NCBI GenBank assembly: GCA_018287875.1
Contig: JAGVVL010000002.1
Coordinates: 1,984,001-2,048,000, forward strand
Reading direction: 5' to 3'
Length of the DNA stretch: 64,000 bases
DNA from: Nigrospora sphaerica
Taxonomy: Eukaryota > Ascomycota > Sordariomycetes > Amphisphaeriales > Apiosporaceae
The translations under genes and the position numbers were made by a program. The notes below the pieces were generated by a model, which ran no database searches, had not been told where the DNA came from, and saw only the letters and a program-made list of their open reading frames with translations. How positions within the stretch are numbered: the first letter of the stretch is position 1; each line of letters begins with the position of its first letter. Of this stretch, positions 32,408 to 43,854 are shown piece by piece.

Positions 32408-34504
32408 ATGGTCCCGCGGCCTGCCACTGCTGGCACCACCACGGAGCCAGGGCCAGAGCCCGAGCCCGAGCGGCCCCGTGCCACGGCAAAGGCTACGGCG
32501 ACGGCTATTAAAGCCATGTCCTCACCCTGCGCCGCCGCTACCGACGGCGGGCTCGACTTCTCCCAGACGTCCCCGACAACATCTTCGCCTAGGGACAAGA
32601 GCAGCCGTTCATCCTTCTCGTCTGTGCGGGAGAACGACTCGGACCTGGCCCAGACCTTCACGAGCACCAAGGTCTCCTCCTACCTGCACTTGCCCGAGGC
32701 CGCCGTCGACAGCGACGGCCCCGAACCCGATATGGCCACCACCGTGACCCAGTTCATGCCGCCGCGGACCCAGCCCGACAGCAAGCTCCATGGTGGTTGG
32801 TTTCCCGCTGTGGCCGCCGAGGGCTTCCAGGGTTGGAAGCAGATCGACGTCAAGGGCCGGACCGCCAGCCGTAGCTTCGGCGACTTGCAAGCCCTGAAGC
32901 TCGTGTGGTCCTCGCCTGCCGCCGTGCGTTCCCCACCCCCCGTATCCCCCAACGCGACGGAACCGCCGCCTCTGCGCCCCTTGCCGGGCCAGTCCCCCAT
33001 TGAGAAGCTGCCCCTTGAGCTGCTGGGTAAGTTTCTCCTCTTGCCGCTGTCTTGAAGCCGCAACGTAGGCCGCTGCGCTATCCCAGGCTGCCGAGGCTGA
33101 CCGTTTGACATAGGGCCCATCATCGACCTCCTCGTGCTGGATGTCCCCACCGATGGCATTACCACCCGTAACAAGGACCTGATGTCGCTGCTGTGCACCT
33201 CGAGGACCCTGCACACGGCCACGTTGCATGCTCTGTATAGAAACATCACCATCCCGCACTCGACCATCTACCGCAAGTTCCTAAACCACCTGTCGCAGAA
33301 CAAGGAGCTCGGCACCATTGTACGGCGGCTGGACTTTAGCCACTTCAACCCCACCAGCCTCTTCACCACGGCCGCCGAACGCGCCACGACGCAGAACTTA
33401 ACGCCCGAGAAGCTTCTGCAGTGCCTCGAGCTCACCCCCTACCTCCGCGAGTTCTTGGCCCAGGAGTATATCGACGACGAGATCGACGTGCACGTGCTGC
33501 GCAAGCTGTTCCTGGGCCTGCCTCGGCTGCAGGCAGTCGATTTCGCCGGCTGCTCGTCGGGCGCCTTCAAGGCCTCCATGGAGTCGATGGTCCTGTCGTC
33601 CGAATGGCCCGATATTCTTTCCATCTCCCGCTTGTCCTTCCACAAATGCATCAATCTGCCATCCACCGTCTTCGCAACCATCCTTCCCAAGCTGACCAGA
33701 CTGACCCATTTGGATGTCGCGGGAACCCGCATCACGGACGAGGCCCTGGAGTCTATTCCGGAGACGGCCCGCCTCTCACACTTAAACCTGGCCAAGTGTA
33801 CCTGGCTGTCGGCCGACAGGGTCGTCAATTTTCTCACACACCACCCCGCGGTCAACCGGTCGCTCGTTGTTCTTAGCGTGGCGTCGGACGCGCGGAGCCA
33901 CCAACTGCTCGACGTCGACGACGTGACCCGTTTGCTGCCGGTGTTGCCGTCCACCCTGCGGTCACTCAGTCTGAAGGGCAGCAGGATGGATGCCGCCCAC
34001 GTCGATCTGCTCCGTCCGCTGACCAAGCACTTGGAGGAACTTGCTTTGGGCCGGTCGTTGAAGGTTTCCGATATTAACCGCCTGTTCGTTCCGGACGAGG
34101 ACGACGAGAACCTGAATGCCCAGCTCGAATGGGTGCCGCATACGCTCAAGTACATTGACTTGTCGGACTACTGGGCCTCGGAGTTGGATCTCGTCACGCT
34201 GTTCAGCAGCAGCATCTCCATTATGCGGACATTCTCGGCGCCATTGGAGGTGATCGAGGTCGCCGACGACCTCTACACACGACTCTACAAATCGACTGTC
34301 GTTAAGCGAATGGGCTGGGCCGTAACGGAATTCGGCAGCAGAGCATGGCTCGTCCGGCTGCATCCGCCGGAAGAGGGGCCGCGCGACGCGGGTCTGCGGC
34401 CTTGGAAACTGGGCGCTTCGTTTTGGGGCATGCGCAAGATGCCTGTGGCCAACGCCGAGGTTGGCGGCATGTATGGTTCGTACATGTTCAAGAGGAAGCT
34501 GTAA
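32408..34504 (+). CDS. F-box-like / leucine-rich-repeat protein
   Basis: Two exons, 32408-33026 and 33114-34504 (87-base intron, GTAAGT...TAG), giving 669 residues. The first about 190 residues are low-complexity and Ser/Pro/Thr-rich. Splicing then creates PIEKLPLELLGPIIDLLVLD followed by DLMSLLCTSRTLHTATLHAL and YRNITIPHSTIYRKF, a typical fungal F-box-like start. Irregular leucine-rich repeats follow (LPRLQAVDFAGC, LTRLTHLDVAGTRITDEAL, ARLSHLNLAKCTWLSADRV, TLRSLSLKGSRMDAAHVDLL, TLKYIDLSDYW). Such proteins usually act as SCF ubiquitin-ligase substrate adaptors, which is inference here. An internal ATG at 32516 (MSSPCAAATDGG) is a plausible alternative start. The substrate is unknown. Confidence 0.75.
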
Positions 34505-35283
34505 TTCTCGTCGTGTATGATATGGGGCGGGCGTGGGCTGGTTATCGAACGGGGCCGTCCGGACATGCCGCGGCGTTCCTGGGATCTTTTGGGTGGGTTT
34601 GGTCATCTGGCGTTCGGGTTATTACGAGAGATCACGCTGGAGCAGAAAACGATTGGGGAGGGGGTCCGCAAACTCTCAGTTGTAGATACCCGTACTGCGT
34701 GGCGAAGCGACGAGGCACTGGTAGGCAGGAAGAGCGACTGTGTATATAGGTATATCCATGATATGCGACGACTTCAAGTATACGAGTCCGGAGGGCAGGG
34801 GGTAGAAAGGGTTTCTCGGCGCGACGACGCTTGGTGTTCGGAGGTTTCATGATCAAGCATGATGGCCTTAATGTTCCTGCCGGTTCACGCTGTTTCGAGG
34901 CCTTTCCCCGCAGTAAGATTACAGTTTCGCGGGCACATGATGTTGTCCAACGCTGATTTGACGGCGTTGTTTTTAAAAGCGCATCTAAGTATGTACTGTC
35001 CATTGTAGGTGCGTACTGAAGTAGGTATAAATACTACCAGTCCTTTACGGGGAAGCTCTGTCAGCCTCCGCCACACCACAGCCACAGGATGCCGCCTCAC
35101 CCAACGCTCAGACGCAGGCTTCGGGTGACGCCAGTGTCATTAAACTCCGGAGTTAGTCCGAACGCTCTCCCCAGGCTGGGAAGCTTCCCGGGAAACTGGA
35201 CCTGGACCTGACCTCTCAACCGCGCGTCACGATCGGGACAGCTTGGACTTGGAGCCCGGCTGCCTTCATCATCACCACCCATC
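34505..35283. other. Intergenic region before the V-ATPase subunit a gene
   Basis: No gene seen. It holds the 3' flank of the F-box-like gene and the V-ATPase promoter, with a TATA-like TATAAATA near 35026. Confidence 0.45.
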
Positions 35284-38141
35284 ATGGCTCCATCCAATAC
35301 CTCCATGTTCCGCTCGGCGGACATGAGTATGGTGCAGCTGTACATCTCCAACGAAATCGGCCGAGAAGTCGTCAACGCTCTGGGAGAAGTTGGACTGGTC
35401 CAATTCCGCGACGTACGTCTTTGCTGCTGCTGCTGCCGCCGTCATTAATTCCATCGCCGCTCGGCGACAGCCTCCATCCGGCCCTGCTGACCCGGCTTAC
35501 AGCTCAACGGCGATGTCAGCGCTTTCCAGCGCACCTATACCCAGGAAATCCGTCGGCTCGACAATGTCGAACGTCAGCTCCGTAAGTCGCCCGCCGCACC
35601 TCACCGCCGACCAACGTCCTGGGGCTAACCAGGAACAGGCTACTTCCACAATCAGATGGACAAGGCGGGCATCCCCCTGAGGAAGCTGGATCTTGACGTT
35701 GAAACCCTGGCTGCCCCGAGCACCACCGAAATCGACGAGCTGGCCGAACGCGGACAGAGCCTCGAGGCTCGCATCCAGCAGCTCAACGACAGCTACGAGA
35801 CCCTCAAGAAGCGCGAGGTCGATCTGACCGAGTGGCGATGGGTCCTCCGCGAGGCCGGCGGCTTCTTTGACCGCGCCCACGGCAACGTCGAGGAGATCCG
35901 CGCCTCGACCGAGGACGACGACGCTCCTCTCCTGCAGGACGTCGAGCAACACAACCAGGCCCCCGACGTCGAGCGCTCCTTTGGCGGCATGAACATTGGC
36001 TTCGTTGCCGGTGTCATCGGCCGCGATCGCATCGCCGCTTTCGAGCGTATCCTCTGGCGTACGCTGCGTGGCAACCTGTACATGAACCAGTCCGAGATTC
36101 CCGAGCCCCTGATCGATCCCACCACCAACGAGGCTGTCAGCAAGAACGTTTTCGTCATCTTCGCTCACGGCAAGGAGATCCTGGCCAAGATCCGGAAGAT
36201 TTCCGAGTCGATGGGTGCCGACATCTACAACGTCGACGAGAACAGCGATCTCCGCCGGGACCAGATCCATGAGGTCAACGCTCGCTTGAACGATGTGCAG
36301 AACGTCCTCCGGAACACGCAGCAGACGCTCGAGGCTGAGCTCACCCAGATCGCCCAGTCTCTATCTGCCTGGATGATCCTCGTTACCAAGGAGAAGGCTA
36401 CGTACCAGACACTCAATCTCTTTTCCTTTGACCGCCAGCGACGCACGCTGATCGCCGAGGGTTGGTGTCCTACCAACGATTTGGCCTTGATCCGAAGCAC
36501 GCTTCAGGATGTCACGAACCGTGCGGGCCTCTCCATCCCGTCCATCATCAACGAGATCCGCACCAATAAGACGCCACCGACTTACCTCAAGACAAACAAG
36601 TTTACCGAGGCTTTCCAGACCATCATTAACGCCTACGGCACGGCCACATACCAAGAGGTCAACCCGGCTCTTCCTGCCATCGTGACCTTCCCCTTCCTGT
36701 TCGCTGTCATGTTCGGTGACTTTGGTCATGCCGTTGTCATGCTGCTGGCCTCGCTGGCCATGATCTACTGGGAGCGACCGCTGAAGAAGGTTACCTTCGA
36801 GCTATTCGCCATGATCTACTACGGGCGCTATATTGCCCTCGTCATGTCCATTTTCTCCCTCTACACGGGCCTCATGTACAACGATGCCTTTTCCAAGTCG
36901 CTCACCCTCTTCGACAGTGCCTGGCAGTGGAAGGTGCCCGAGGGCTGGTCCGAAGGCGACGTGCTCATCGGCGAGCTCAAGGGTTCGTACAGGTATCCCT
37001 TCGGCCTGGACTGGAGATGGCACGAAACCGAGAACGACCTGCTGTTCAGCAACAGCTACAAGATGAAGATGAGTATCATCCTCGGTTGGGCTCACATGAC
37101 GTACTCGTTGGTTCTCTCGTATTACAACGCGCGCCACTTCAAGAAGCCGATTGATATCTGGGGCAACTTCGTGCCGGGCATGATCTTCTTCCAGTCCATC
37201 TTCGGCTACCTGGTGGTCTGCATCATCTACAAGTGGTCTGTTGACTGGAACGCCGCGAATGCGGCGCCGCCGGGTCTGCTCAACATGTTGATATACATGT
37301 TCCTCCAGCCTGGCTTCCTCGATGTGCGTTTGTACCCAGCCCAGGAGTACGTGCAAATGATTTTGCTTCTGCTCGCGTTTGTCCAAGTCCCCATTCTTCT
37401 GTTCCTGAAGCCCTTCTACCTTCGCTGGGAGCACAACCGCGCGCGCGCCAAGGGCTACCGCGGCATTGGCGAGCAGTCTAGAGTGTCGGCGCTTGATGAC
37501 GAGGACGGCAACCACGGAGCCGGAAACGGACGCGCCAGTGTCGACAGCGACGGCGAGGGTGTTGCCATGCTCGCCCAGGACCGCGACGACGAGGAGGAGG
37601 AAGGCCACCACGAATTTGAGTTCAGCGAGGTCATGATCCACCAGGTCATCCACACCATTGGTAAGATAAATGCTTTCTGTCCGCGCACCGGACCCCGGGC
37701 CCGCCGTTGCTGACTTTTGGCAGAATTCTGTCTGAACTGTGTCTCCCACACAGCTTCCTACCTTCGTCTCTGGGCTCTGTCGCTTGCCCACCAGCAACTC
37801 AGCGTGGTTCTTTGGTCCATGACGCTGGGCCCCACCCTCAAAATGGGCGGCGTTATTGGCGTCATTGCTATCGTGTGCGGGTTCTGGCTATGGTTCTTCC
37901 TCACTTGCTGCATTCTGATTGCCATGGAAGGCTGTTCCGCCATGGTAAGTTTGTTCCGGACACCACCCGCTCAGTGTTCGCCGTGCGACGGCACTAACGC
38001 GCATCACAGTTGCACTCGCTTCGTTTGCAGTGGGTTGAGGCGCAGTCCAAGTACGCCGAGTTCTCGGGCCACATGTTCACGCCGTTTTCTTTCCCTACGT
38101 TGTTGGAGGAGGACGAGGGTCTGGCTGAGTTTAGGGGTTAG
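35284..38141 (+). CDS. VPH1: V-type proton ATPase subunit a (Vph1/Stv1 family)
   Basis: Five exons: 35284-35412, 35503-35581, 35639-37660, 37724-37944 and 38010-38141, giving 860 residues. Subunit a forms the proton half-channels of the membrane V0 sector and acidifies vacuole and Golgi. The cytosolic N-terminal half begins [20 protein letters not shown] and includes [20 protein letters not shown] and the long coiled region. The C-terminal half has about eight membrane helices ([20 protein letters not shown], then [20 protein letters not shown]). The exon 3/4 junction gives [20 protein letters not shown], with Arg758 matching the proton-transfer arginine Arg735 of yeast Vph1. The tail is [20 protein letters not shown]. 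The length and motifs match a full subunit. The call between Vph1-like and Stv1-like location cannot be made from sequence. Confidence 0.96.
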
Positions 38142-38495
38142 ACAGGATGTAGACGCGGGGAGGGGGTTGTGCCCCTTGGGAAGATTCGTGTACGATTGGT
38201 TCAGAGCTGTAGACAATCAAGCCGCATATTGTTTATTAGTTCCATTCGGAGCAGCCGGCATGGCGACCATGGCGACGCCCCCACGCATTGTTTCTTTGGT
38301 TGACGTGCCGCGTCAAGAATGGCGAGTAGGGGGGGGCCTACGCCGTGTCGAGGGTTATGTTCTACGAACCAGGCGGGTTCTACGAACCTGGTAACTTGGG
38401 CTTCGGCAGTCCGGGGTCAGGAGCTCGGGGGGGAAGCGCGATGGGGTTGGATTTGCAACTTGGATTGTCCCTCTACGGAAGGGTTCTTTTCTCTA
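38142..38495. other. Convergent 3' flank, V-ATPase to chorismate synthase
   Basis: These 354 bases separate two tail-to-tail genes. An 18-base-period direct repeat (GTTCTACGAACC at 38359-38370 and 38377-38388) is visible, and each copy contains a GGTTC/GAACC-type dyad. No gene seen. Confidence 0.5.
38359..38388. repeat. Direct repeat of GTTCTACGAACC
   Basis: Two perfect 12-base copies spaced 18 bases apart lie between convergent genes. Each half is near-palindromic. A role in 3'-end formation is only a guess. Confidence 0.7.
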
Positions 38496-39734
38496 TTATT
38501 GTTGGGCCATGGACACCCCATTATCGGCAGGCTCGGTGTTGCGGCTCAAGGAGGGCAGGTGGCGGCGGGCCTCGTGGCGGGACATTTGCTGCAACAGGGT
38601 GTCGATGACGACAAGGGCCGACATGGCCTCGACGATGGGGACGGCGCGGGGCACGACGCAGGGGTCGTGGCGGCCCTTGGCGGCGAGAACGCCCTCGGCC
38701 TCGCCGTCGTAGGTGGCCGTGGTCTGCTCCTGGCCGATGGTGGCGGCGGGCTTGAAGCCGACGCGGAAGTAGATGGGGGCGCCGTTGGTGATGCCGCCCT
38801 GAATGCCGCCCGAGTTGTTGGTCTTGGTGGTGAGGCGGGGGCGCGGGACGCCGTCGCGCACGGGTGCCTCGGCGGAGCGCACAAAGGCGTCGTTGTGGGC
38901 GGAGCCGGGCACCTCGCAGCCGCCGAAGCCGGAGCCGATCTCGAAGCCCTTGGTGGCGGGGATGCTCAGCATGGCGTGGGCGAGGGCTGCCTCCATCTTG
39001 TCGAAGCAGGGCTCGCCGAGGCCACTGGGGACGTTGCGGATGACGCAGGTGACGGTGCCGCCAATGCTGTCGCTGCGGTCGCGGAAACCGGCGATGTAGT
39101 CGGCCATGGCGGCCGAGGCCTGGGCGTCGGGGCAGCGCACGGGCAGGAAGCGGTCGACGGTGTCGCGGTCGATGGTCTCGATGAGGCGCAGGAACTCGGG
39201 GTTGCGGCTGGGCGTAGGGCACTCGGGCGTGGGGGGGAACAGGTGCACAGAGCCGACGGAGCTGACGAAGGCCGTGATCTCAATGCCGTAGGCGAGGCGG
39301 AGGTACTTCTCGGCGACGGCGCCGGCGGCGACGCGGCCAATGGTCTCGCGGGCGGAGCTGCGGCCGCCGCCGCTGCTGGCCTTGACGCCGTACTTTTCGA
39401 GGTAGGTCCAGTCGGCGTGGCTAGGGCGCGGGTACATGTCCATGGTCTTGTTCCCGTAGTCCTTGGGCCGCTGGTCCTCGTTGAGCACAAGCAGGCCGAT
39501 GGGCGTGCCCAGCGTCACGCCGAACTCGGTGCCAGACTGGATCATGACGCGGTCCTTTTCGTCGCGCGGCGTCGTGATGGCCGACTGGCCCGGCCGCCGC
39601 CGCGTCATCTGCGGCTGGATGTCGGCCTCGGTCAGCTCCATGCCCGGCGGGCACCCATCGATGATGCATCCGACAGACCGGCAGTGCGATTCGCCGTAGG
39701 TCGTGACCCGGAACGAGTGGCCAAAGGTCGACAT
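38496..39734 (-). CDS. ARO2: Chorismate synthase
   Basis: Intronless minus-strand gene of 412 residues. It converts 5-enolpyruvylshikimate-3-phosphate to chorismate, the last shared step of aromatic amino acid synthesis, using reduced FMN. Fungal enzymes also carry their own flavin reductase activity. The sequence begins [20 protein letters not shown] (GESH signature with His17). It continues with [18 protein letters not shown], then [19 protein letters not shown], and later [16 protein letters not shown] and [20 protein letters not shown], all hallmark blocks. The length is normal for fungi. Strong GC bias leaves long antisense frames (for example 38319-39803 on the plus strand), which I take as shadows. 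A TGACTC hexamer lies 215 bases upstream. Confidence 0.97.
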   Translation of the reverse strand: MSTFGHSFRVTTYGESHCRSVGCIIDGCPPGMELTEADIQPQMTRRRPGQSAITTPRDEKDRVMIQSGTEFGVTLGTPIGLLVLNEDQRPKDYGNKTMDMYPRPSHADWTYLEKYGVKASSGGGRSSARETIGRVAAGAVAEKYLRLAYGIEITAFVSSVGSVHLFPPTPECPTPSRNPEFLRLIETIDRDTVDRFLPVRCPDAQASAAMADYIAGFRDRSDSIGGTVTCVIRNVPSGLGEPCFDKMEAALAHAMLSIPATKGFEIGSGFGGCEVPGSAHNDAFVRSAEAPVRDGVPRPRLTTKTNNSGGIQGGITNGAPIYFRVGFKPAATIGQEQTTATYDGEAEGVLAAKGRHDPCVVPRAVPIVEAMSALVVIDTLLQQMSRHEARRHLPSLSRNTEPADNGVSMAQQ

Positions 39735-40564
39735 GGCGGGCGGTTTTGGTTGCTATTGCTGCTGCTGCGACGGGCGGACAAGTGGGAGCGATGTACCAGG
39801 TAGGCACTACTTCTTTCTTATTCCGTCAAAGAGGCAGATCTAGAAAGTACAGTAATGTACGCAAATGGGTCGGCGAGGGGGAAGGGGAACACAGTCCACG
39901 TGTTTGCTGCAAAGGGCGGGCGAGGGCCTCACCGACGTCGGTCCTCCCGAGTCACGAATTTTTGCGCCGCCCGTACGATGGGCGGTGGTGGTATGGTGGG
40001 GGCCCGTCCGCCCCTTCCGATTTAGACCCCGCGATGGGGATCCAGGTAAACGTACCTGGGCTATGTACTCCATACCGCTTCTGCGAAACTCGGGTACGGA
40101 GTACTAACTGCTCCATGTGGTCAAACTACCTGCCTTCCACTGCACATGCATTATCATATGTATTCCCTAATCCAGTCGGGCCCCGCGCTTCATCCCAGGC
40201 CCGCATCCATCCTCTTTTCGGTATCCGATGCGGATCATCTCGGTGCCCGATCATGGGCTCGCTGACGCGACACTACAATGAGAGGTAGTTGAGACGTGGT
40301 ACCCATGTTTTCCTTCGTTTGCTGCCGTGGTTGCGCGCGGGTGTCCGAGCTTCCTACGGGACGGGCAGGATACATGCGCTCTCCCATTTTGCTGGGGCCG
40401 GGCGGTGGATTTCCCCGACTCCATCCGTCTGCATATACAGCGAGCGAGTGCGTGATCGCGACGTCCCGGTCCGGCCCTGCAGGGGGTGGGTAGTACTTTC
40501 TCTCTTCCTCTCTTTGAACCCCAGCCGCCCTGTCACAACTCTCCCCTTCCCCGCCGAGCCAGTC
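39735..40564. other. Divergent promoter region between chorismate synthase and lipoate ligase genes
   Basis: This 830-base region is shared upstream DNA for two divergent genes. It contains a TGACTC (minus strand) at 39949-39954. The lipoate ligase frame stays open upstream to 40289, but those residues do not fit the family. No other gene is recognised. Confidence 0.45.
39949..39954 (-). promoter_or_regulatory. Possible CPC1/Gcn4-type site upstream of chorismate synthase
   Basis: TGACTC on the minus strand lies 215 bases before the chorismate synthase start. It matches six of the seven bases of the Gcn4/CPC1 core TGACTCA (the seventh is G). Aromatic biosynthesis genes are known targets of cross-pathway control in filamentous fungi. 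A single site is weak evidence. Confidence 0.3.
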
Positions 40565-41910
40565 ATGACTTTGGCCGTCAGCCGGCTCCTGGTCCGGCCG
40601 AGGGCGCGAGCCGGGGCTCCTCCCTATGCCCGCGCCATCGTCGCCGCGACCGGGGGAACCACCGCCGGCGTGCGTGGGCACCGCCGTCCGTTCTCGGCCG
40701 ACGCCGCAGCCCGTCCGGTGCAAGTCTACGTGTCGCAGAGCCATGATCCGTTTCTCAACCTGTCCATCGAGCACTACCTGCTGCAGAAGTCGGCCCCGGA
40801 CTCCGTCGTGCTGTTCCTGTACACCAACCGGCCGTGCGTCGTCATCGGTCGGAACCAGAACCCCTGGCTGGAGGTGAACCTCGCCCTCCTCGACCGCCCG
40901 GGGCTCCTGGCCCCCTCCCCCGCCGCCGACGGCGACGCTGGGGTGCAGCTGGTGCGTCGCCGCTCGGGCGGCGGCACCGTCTTCCACGACCATGGCAACG
41001 TCAACTACAGCGTTCTCTGCCCGCCTGCCGCCTTCGACCGCAACAAGCACGCCGAGATGGTGGTGCGCGCGCTGCGGGGCCTGGGCGCGCCAACGGCGCA
41101 TGTCAACGAGCGCCACGACATCGTCGTCGCGGCCGACGACAACGCCGCCCCGGGAACCTTCAAGGTCTCGGGCTCGGCCTACAAGCTGACGCGCCTGCGG
41201 TCGCTCCACCACGGCACGTGCCTGCTGTCGACGCCCAACCTGGACCGCATCGGCCGCTTCCTGCGCTCGCCCGCGGAGCCCTTCATCAAGGCCCGCGGCG
41301 TCGAGAGCGTCCGCTCGCGCATCCGGAACGTGGGCCTGCCCAGCGCCGCCTTCGAGGAGGCCGTCGCCGCCGAGTTTGCTGCCATGTACGGCCACGTCGA
41401 CATCGAGGCCGTCGGCGGTGACGGGGAGGAGTTGAAGCTCCCCGAGGTGGCCAAGGGCTACGCCGAGCTCAAGGTGCGCAGCCCACCCCCCAATCCGCCG
41501 CCGCTGTTCCCCGACCGTCTAGAGGGCCCCCGGCCACATGCTGACATGGGCACCGCCCTCGCACAGTCCTTCGAATGGATCTACACGCAAACGCCGCAGT
41601 TCACCTTCTCTACACAGCCATCCGACGAAGACCCCAGGGCAAGGCCAGCACTCCCAGAATATTTGCCCGAAGACGTACGTTGCCCCCCTTGTCCTATCTT
41701 TGGTGGTATGAGCGCTACTCTCTGACGCCTACACAGTTCCACCTCTCCCTTACAGTCCGCCATGGGCAGATCACCCAGGCCCACGGCAGTACTGTAGCGC
41801 CCTCGTCTCTAGACTCACTACATATCCACAAGATTGACGACTGGCGCAGCCTTGTCGGCGAGCCGGCCGGGAAATGGCTAAACAGCATGTTCGGCCTGAG
41901 ACGAGACTGA
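40565..41910 (+). CDS. Lipoate-protein ligase A (mitochondrial)
   Basis: Three exons: 40565-41473, 41567-41674 and 41737-41910, giving 396 residues. The enzyme attaches lipoate to E2/H subunits of 2-oxoacid dehydrogenases and the glycine cleavage system in mitochondria. The N-terminus (MTLAVSRLLVRPRARAGAPP) is basic and acid-free, as in a mitochondrial presequence. The catalytic fold shows FLNLSIEHYLLQKSAPDSVV, then PCVVIGRNQNPWLEVN, RRRSGGGTVFHDHGNVNYSV, and KVSGSAYKLTRLRSLHHGT with the lipoyl-AMP-binding Lys200. Exon 2 supplies SFEWIYTQTPQFTF, typical of fungal homologues. The first intron (93 bases, GTGCGC...ACAG) is in frame and stop-free, so retention would add 31 residues. The relation to yeast Aim22 (LPL3) is inferred. 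Confidence 0.92.
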
Positions 41911-42372
41911 AGCCTTTCGTCTACCTTGCAAGTGTAGCACGTTAGGACAGCAGCCGGGAGACTTTCTGCTATCCGATAACCCTTTTTCTATAGACGAGAT
42001 ACCCTCTTCAAATGTGGTGACGCTATGAGCACGAATGAACACTTGGAATACATTTAGTGGCGTCAAGCTCCTTTCGCACGGCTGTCTTCTTACTCCCACG
42101 CGGGTCTACAAGGTAAGTAATGCATTGATTACAAAAAGCGAAGGCTTTCTCGCCCGCTATATAAAATGAAGAAACACCTGGCAATGGGCCAATCCGATAT
42201 TGAACAAGCTACGCAGTCGCCGCCAGCAGTCGCATGGCAAAACAAACCATGTAGGGGTATCTAGTGGTAAATCAAACCAAACTCCGTCGCCGATGCCTGT
42301 CGCGGCCATCAGGCCAAGCGATTCACGCCAGAGAGGGGCGCGATGATAGAAATAGGAAAAAGGACGTCATCA
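41911..42372. other. Convergent 3' flank, lipoate ligase to 7TM gene
   Basis: Shared 3' region of two tail-to-tail genes; no gene or notable repeat seen. Confidence 0.5.
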
Positions 42373-43854
42373 TCAGAGCGGATGCGAGTCACGTCTCGCG
42401 GCAGGTAGGGGAGAAGGCCAAGACGCGAACATTTCCCGCGTGCCAACGCTGCGGCCCAGTTCGAGCCCCAAGGTCAAGCGCCAATCGTTGTCCCGCGACA
42501 ACGATGCTGGCCGAGGTCGAGTGATATCCTGCAGCATGAAGGTCGAGTGGCCGTCGACGATGGGGGAAAGTGGGTCTTCCGTGTAGCCTGTGAGGGTGGG
42601 TGATATTTTGCCTGGCAAGTTCGTGGTCGATAGGGGCAGGAGGTGGCCGGTGGATTGGGCCGCCGCCGCCTCTGCCCTCCGCGTGCGTCGCCGGAGGCGC
42701 TTCGGCACGACGGTGTGCCGAATGGTATTCAGAAATGCCGTGGTCGTCCCAAAGAAAAGAAACACGAGAAGGCTGGCTGTACATCCCGGCATGAAGACGA
42801 TGAAGTCGCCCCGGGCCCGCTCGGCGCTCAGATCGGCGCTCGGTCCCAGGCGCCTCTTTTCAGAATTCACCATGGACGATATCTGGAACCATATTTGGAA
42901 GAGCTCAAAGATGCCGAGGAAAACGAAAGCGATTGTGAAGCGTATCATGAGCCACGAGTCGTAAATGGTCTCACGCTCCGGTGGTGTGGCGTTGAGTTTT
43001 GGATCCGAAGTCCACGACTGCAACGACCGTCCATACTGGACGTCCCACTTCTGGAGCTGCCGCCGTGTGCGGATGTATTTGATCAAGATGAACAGCAAGA
43101 GCAGGGATCCGATGGTGAGGCTCAAGAGCACTACAAAGAAGCGTTAGGGACAAACCGCAGTCTGGGCCGGTTAGGCAGGAATACACTCACTGTTGATGTT
43201 GGCGATTACCAGGAAGGACCAAAACGACGATTTGACGATAGGGGTTTGCAGCAGGGTGATCAGGATGACTGGCAAGAGTACGGTCACAGCTTTGGCCACA
43301 ACGCCGGCCTGCCGTCGAAGCGCTCTGACGGACAGACCATCGGCGAACCCATAGATGGAGCGCAGCAGAGCAAAGGCCCTATAGGCGCCAAGGGGGTTAA
43401 CAACTGACAGAAAGACGTGGCGACGGTGGATGCGTACCAGAAAAGCGCCAACAAAGCCTCCACGTTGTAGCTGTAATACTCTGTTGACAAAAGGTCAGAG
43501 AGAAGCTCGACTGGGTACGGACGCGGGGATGGGCGTACGGATGTAGAAGAGAATCCGGTCCAGGCCCGTCGATGGGCCTGCGATGACGGTCTCGGCTTGC
43601 CCCTGGTTCGCGACTGCATTGTTGTACTGGTCGACCTTGATGTCCCGCCAGGCGACGATGGTGTGGATTTGTTGGATCACGCTTGCCAGGGTGCTGAGGA
43701 GCGTAAAGTAGGACAACAAGGCGACGTAGGAGAAGCGTTCGCGGTGTATCCAGACCAGCCAGATCATCAGACAGCTGCTGAGCAGGCAGACAGTCGAGTA
43801 TGCGAGCACGCCGGCGGCTGTCCCGACGGCTCCCTGAATCAACTGAGCCACCAT
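42373..43854 (-). CDS. Seven-helix membrane protein of unassigned family
   Basis: Four exons on the minus strand: 43854-43539, 43480-43438, 43378-43191 and 43130-42373, giving 434 residues. All three introns are 58-60 bases and keep frame. I do not recognise the family. Seven hydrophobic helices are visible in order: VLAYSTVCLLSSCLMIWLVW, YVALLSYFTLLSTLASVI, VEALLALFWAFALLRSIYGF, KAVTVLLPVILITLLQ, MLLSLTIGSLLLLFILI, IRFTIAFVFLGIFELFQIWF and TASLLVFLFFGTTTAFL. Arg/Lys-rich segments follow several helices. A roughly 110-residue soluble, Arg/Ser-rich C-terminal tail ends the protein. The layout is that of a receptor-like seven-transmembrane protein, but no signature of Pth11, Ste2/Ste3, cAMP-receptor or opsin classes is evident. 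The N-terminus is short, without a clear signal peptide. Confidence 0.75.

Noticed and set aside
38521..39222. Arg/Pro-rich 233-codon frame in another minus-strand frame of chorismate synthase
   Set aside because: It is a frame-shifted shadow of a confidently identified enzyme gene, with the composition such shadows show in GC-biased genes.
40289..40564. 92-residue N-terminal extension of the lipoate ligase frame
   Set aside because: The residues before 40565 do not form a presequence or a known domain, while the ATG at 40565 starts a clear mitochondrial-type leader.
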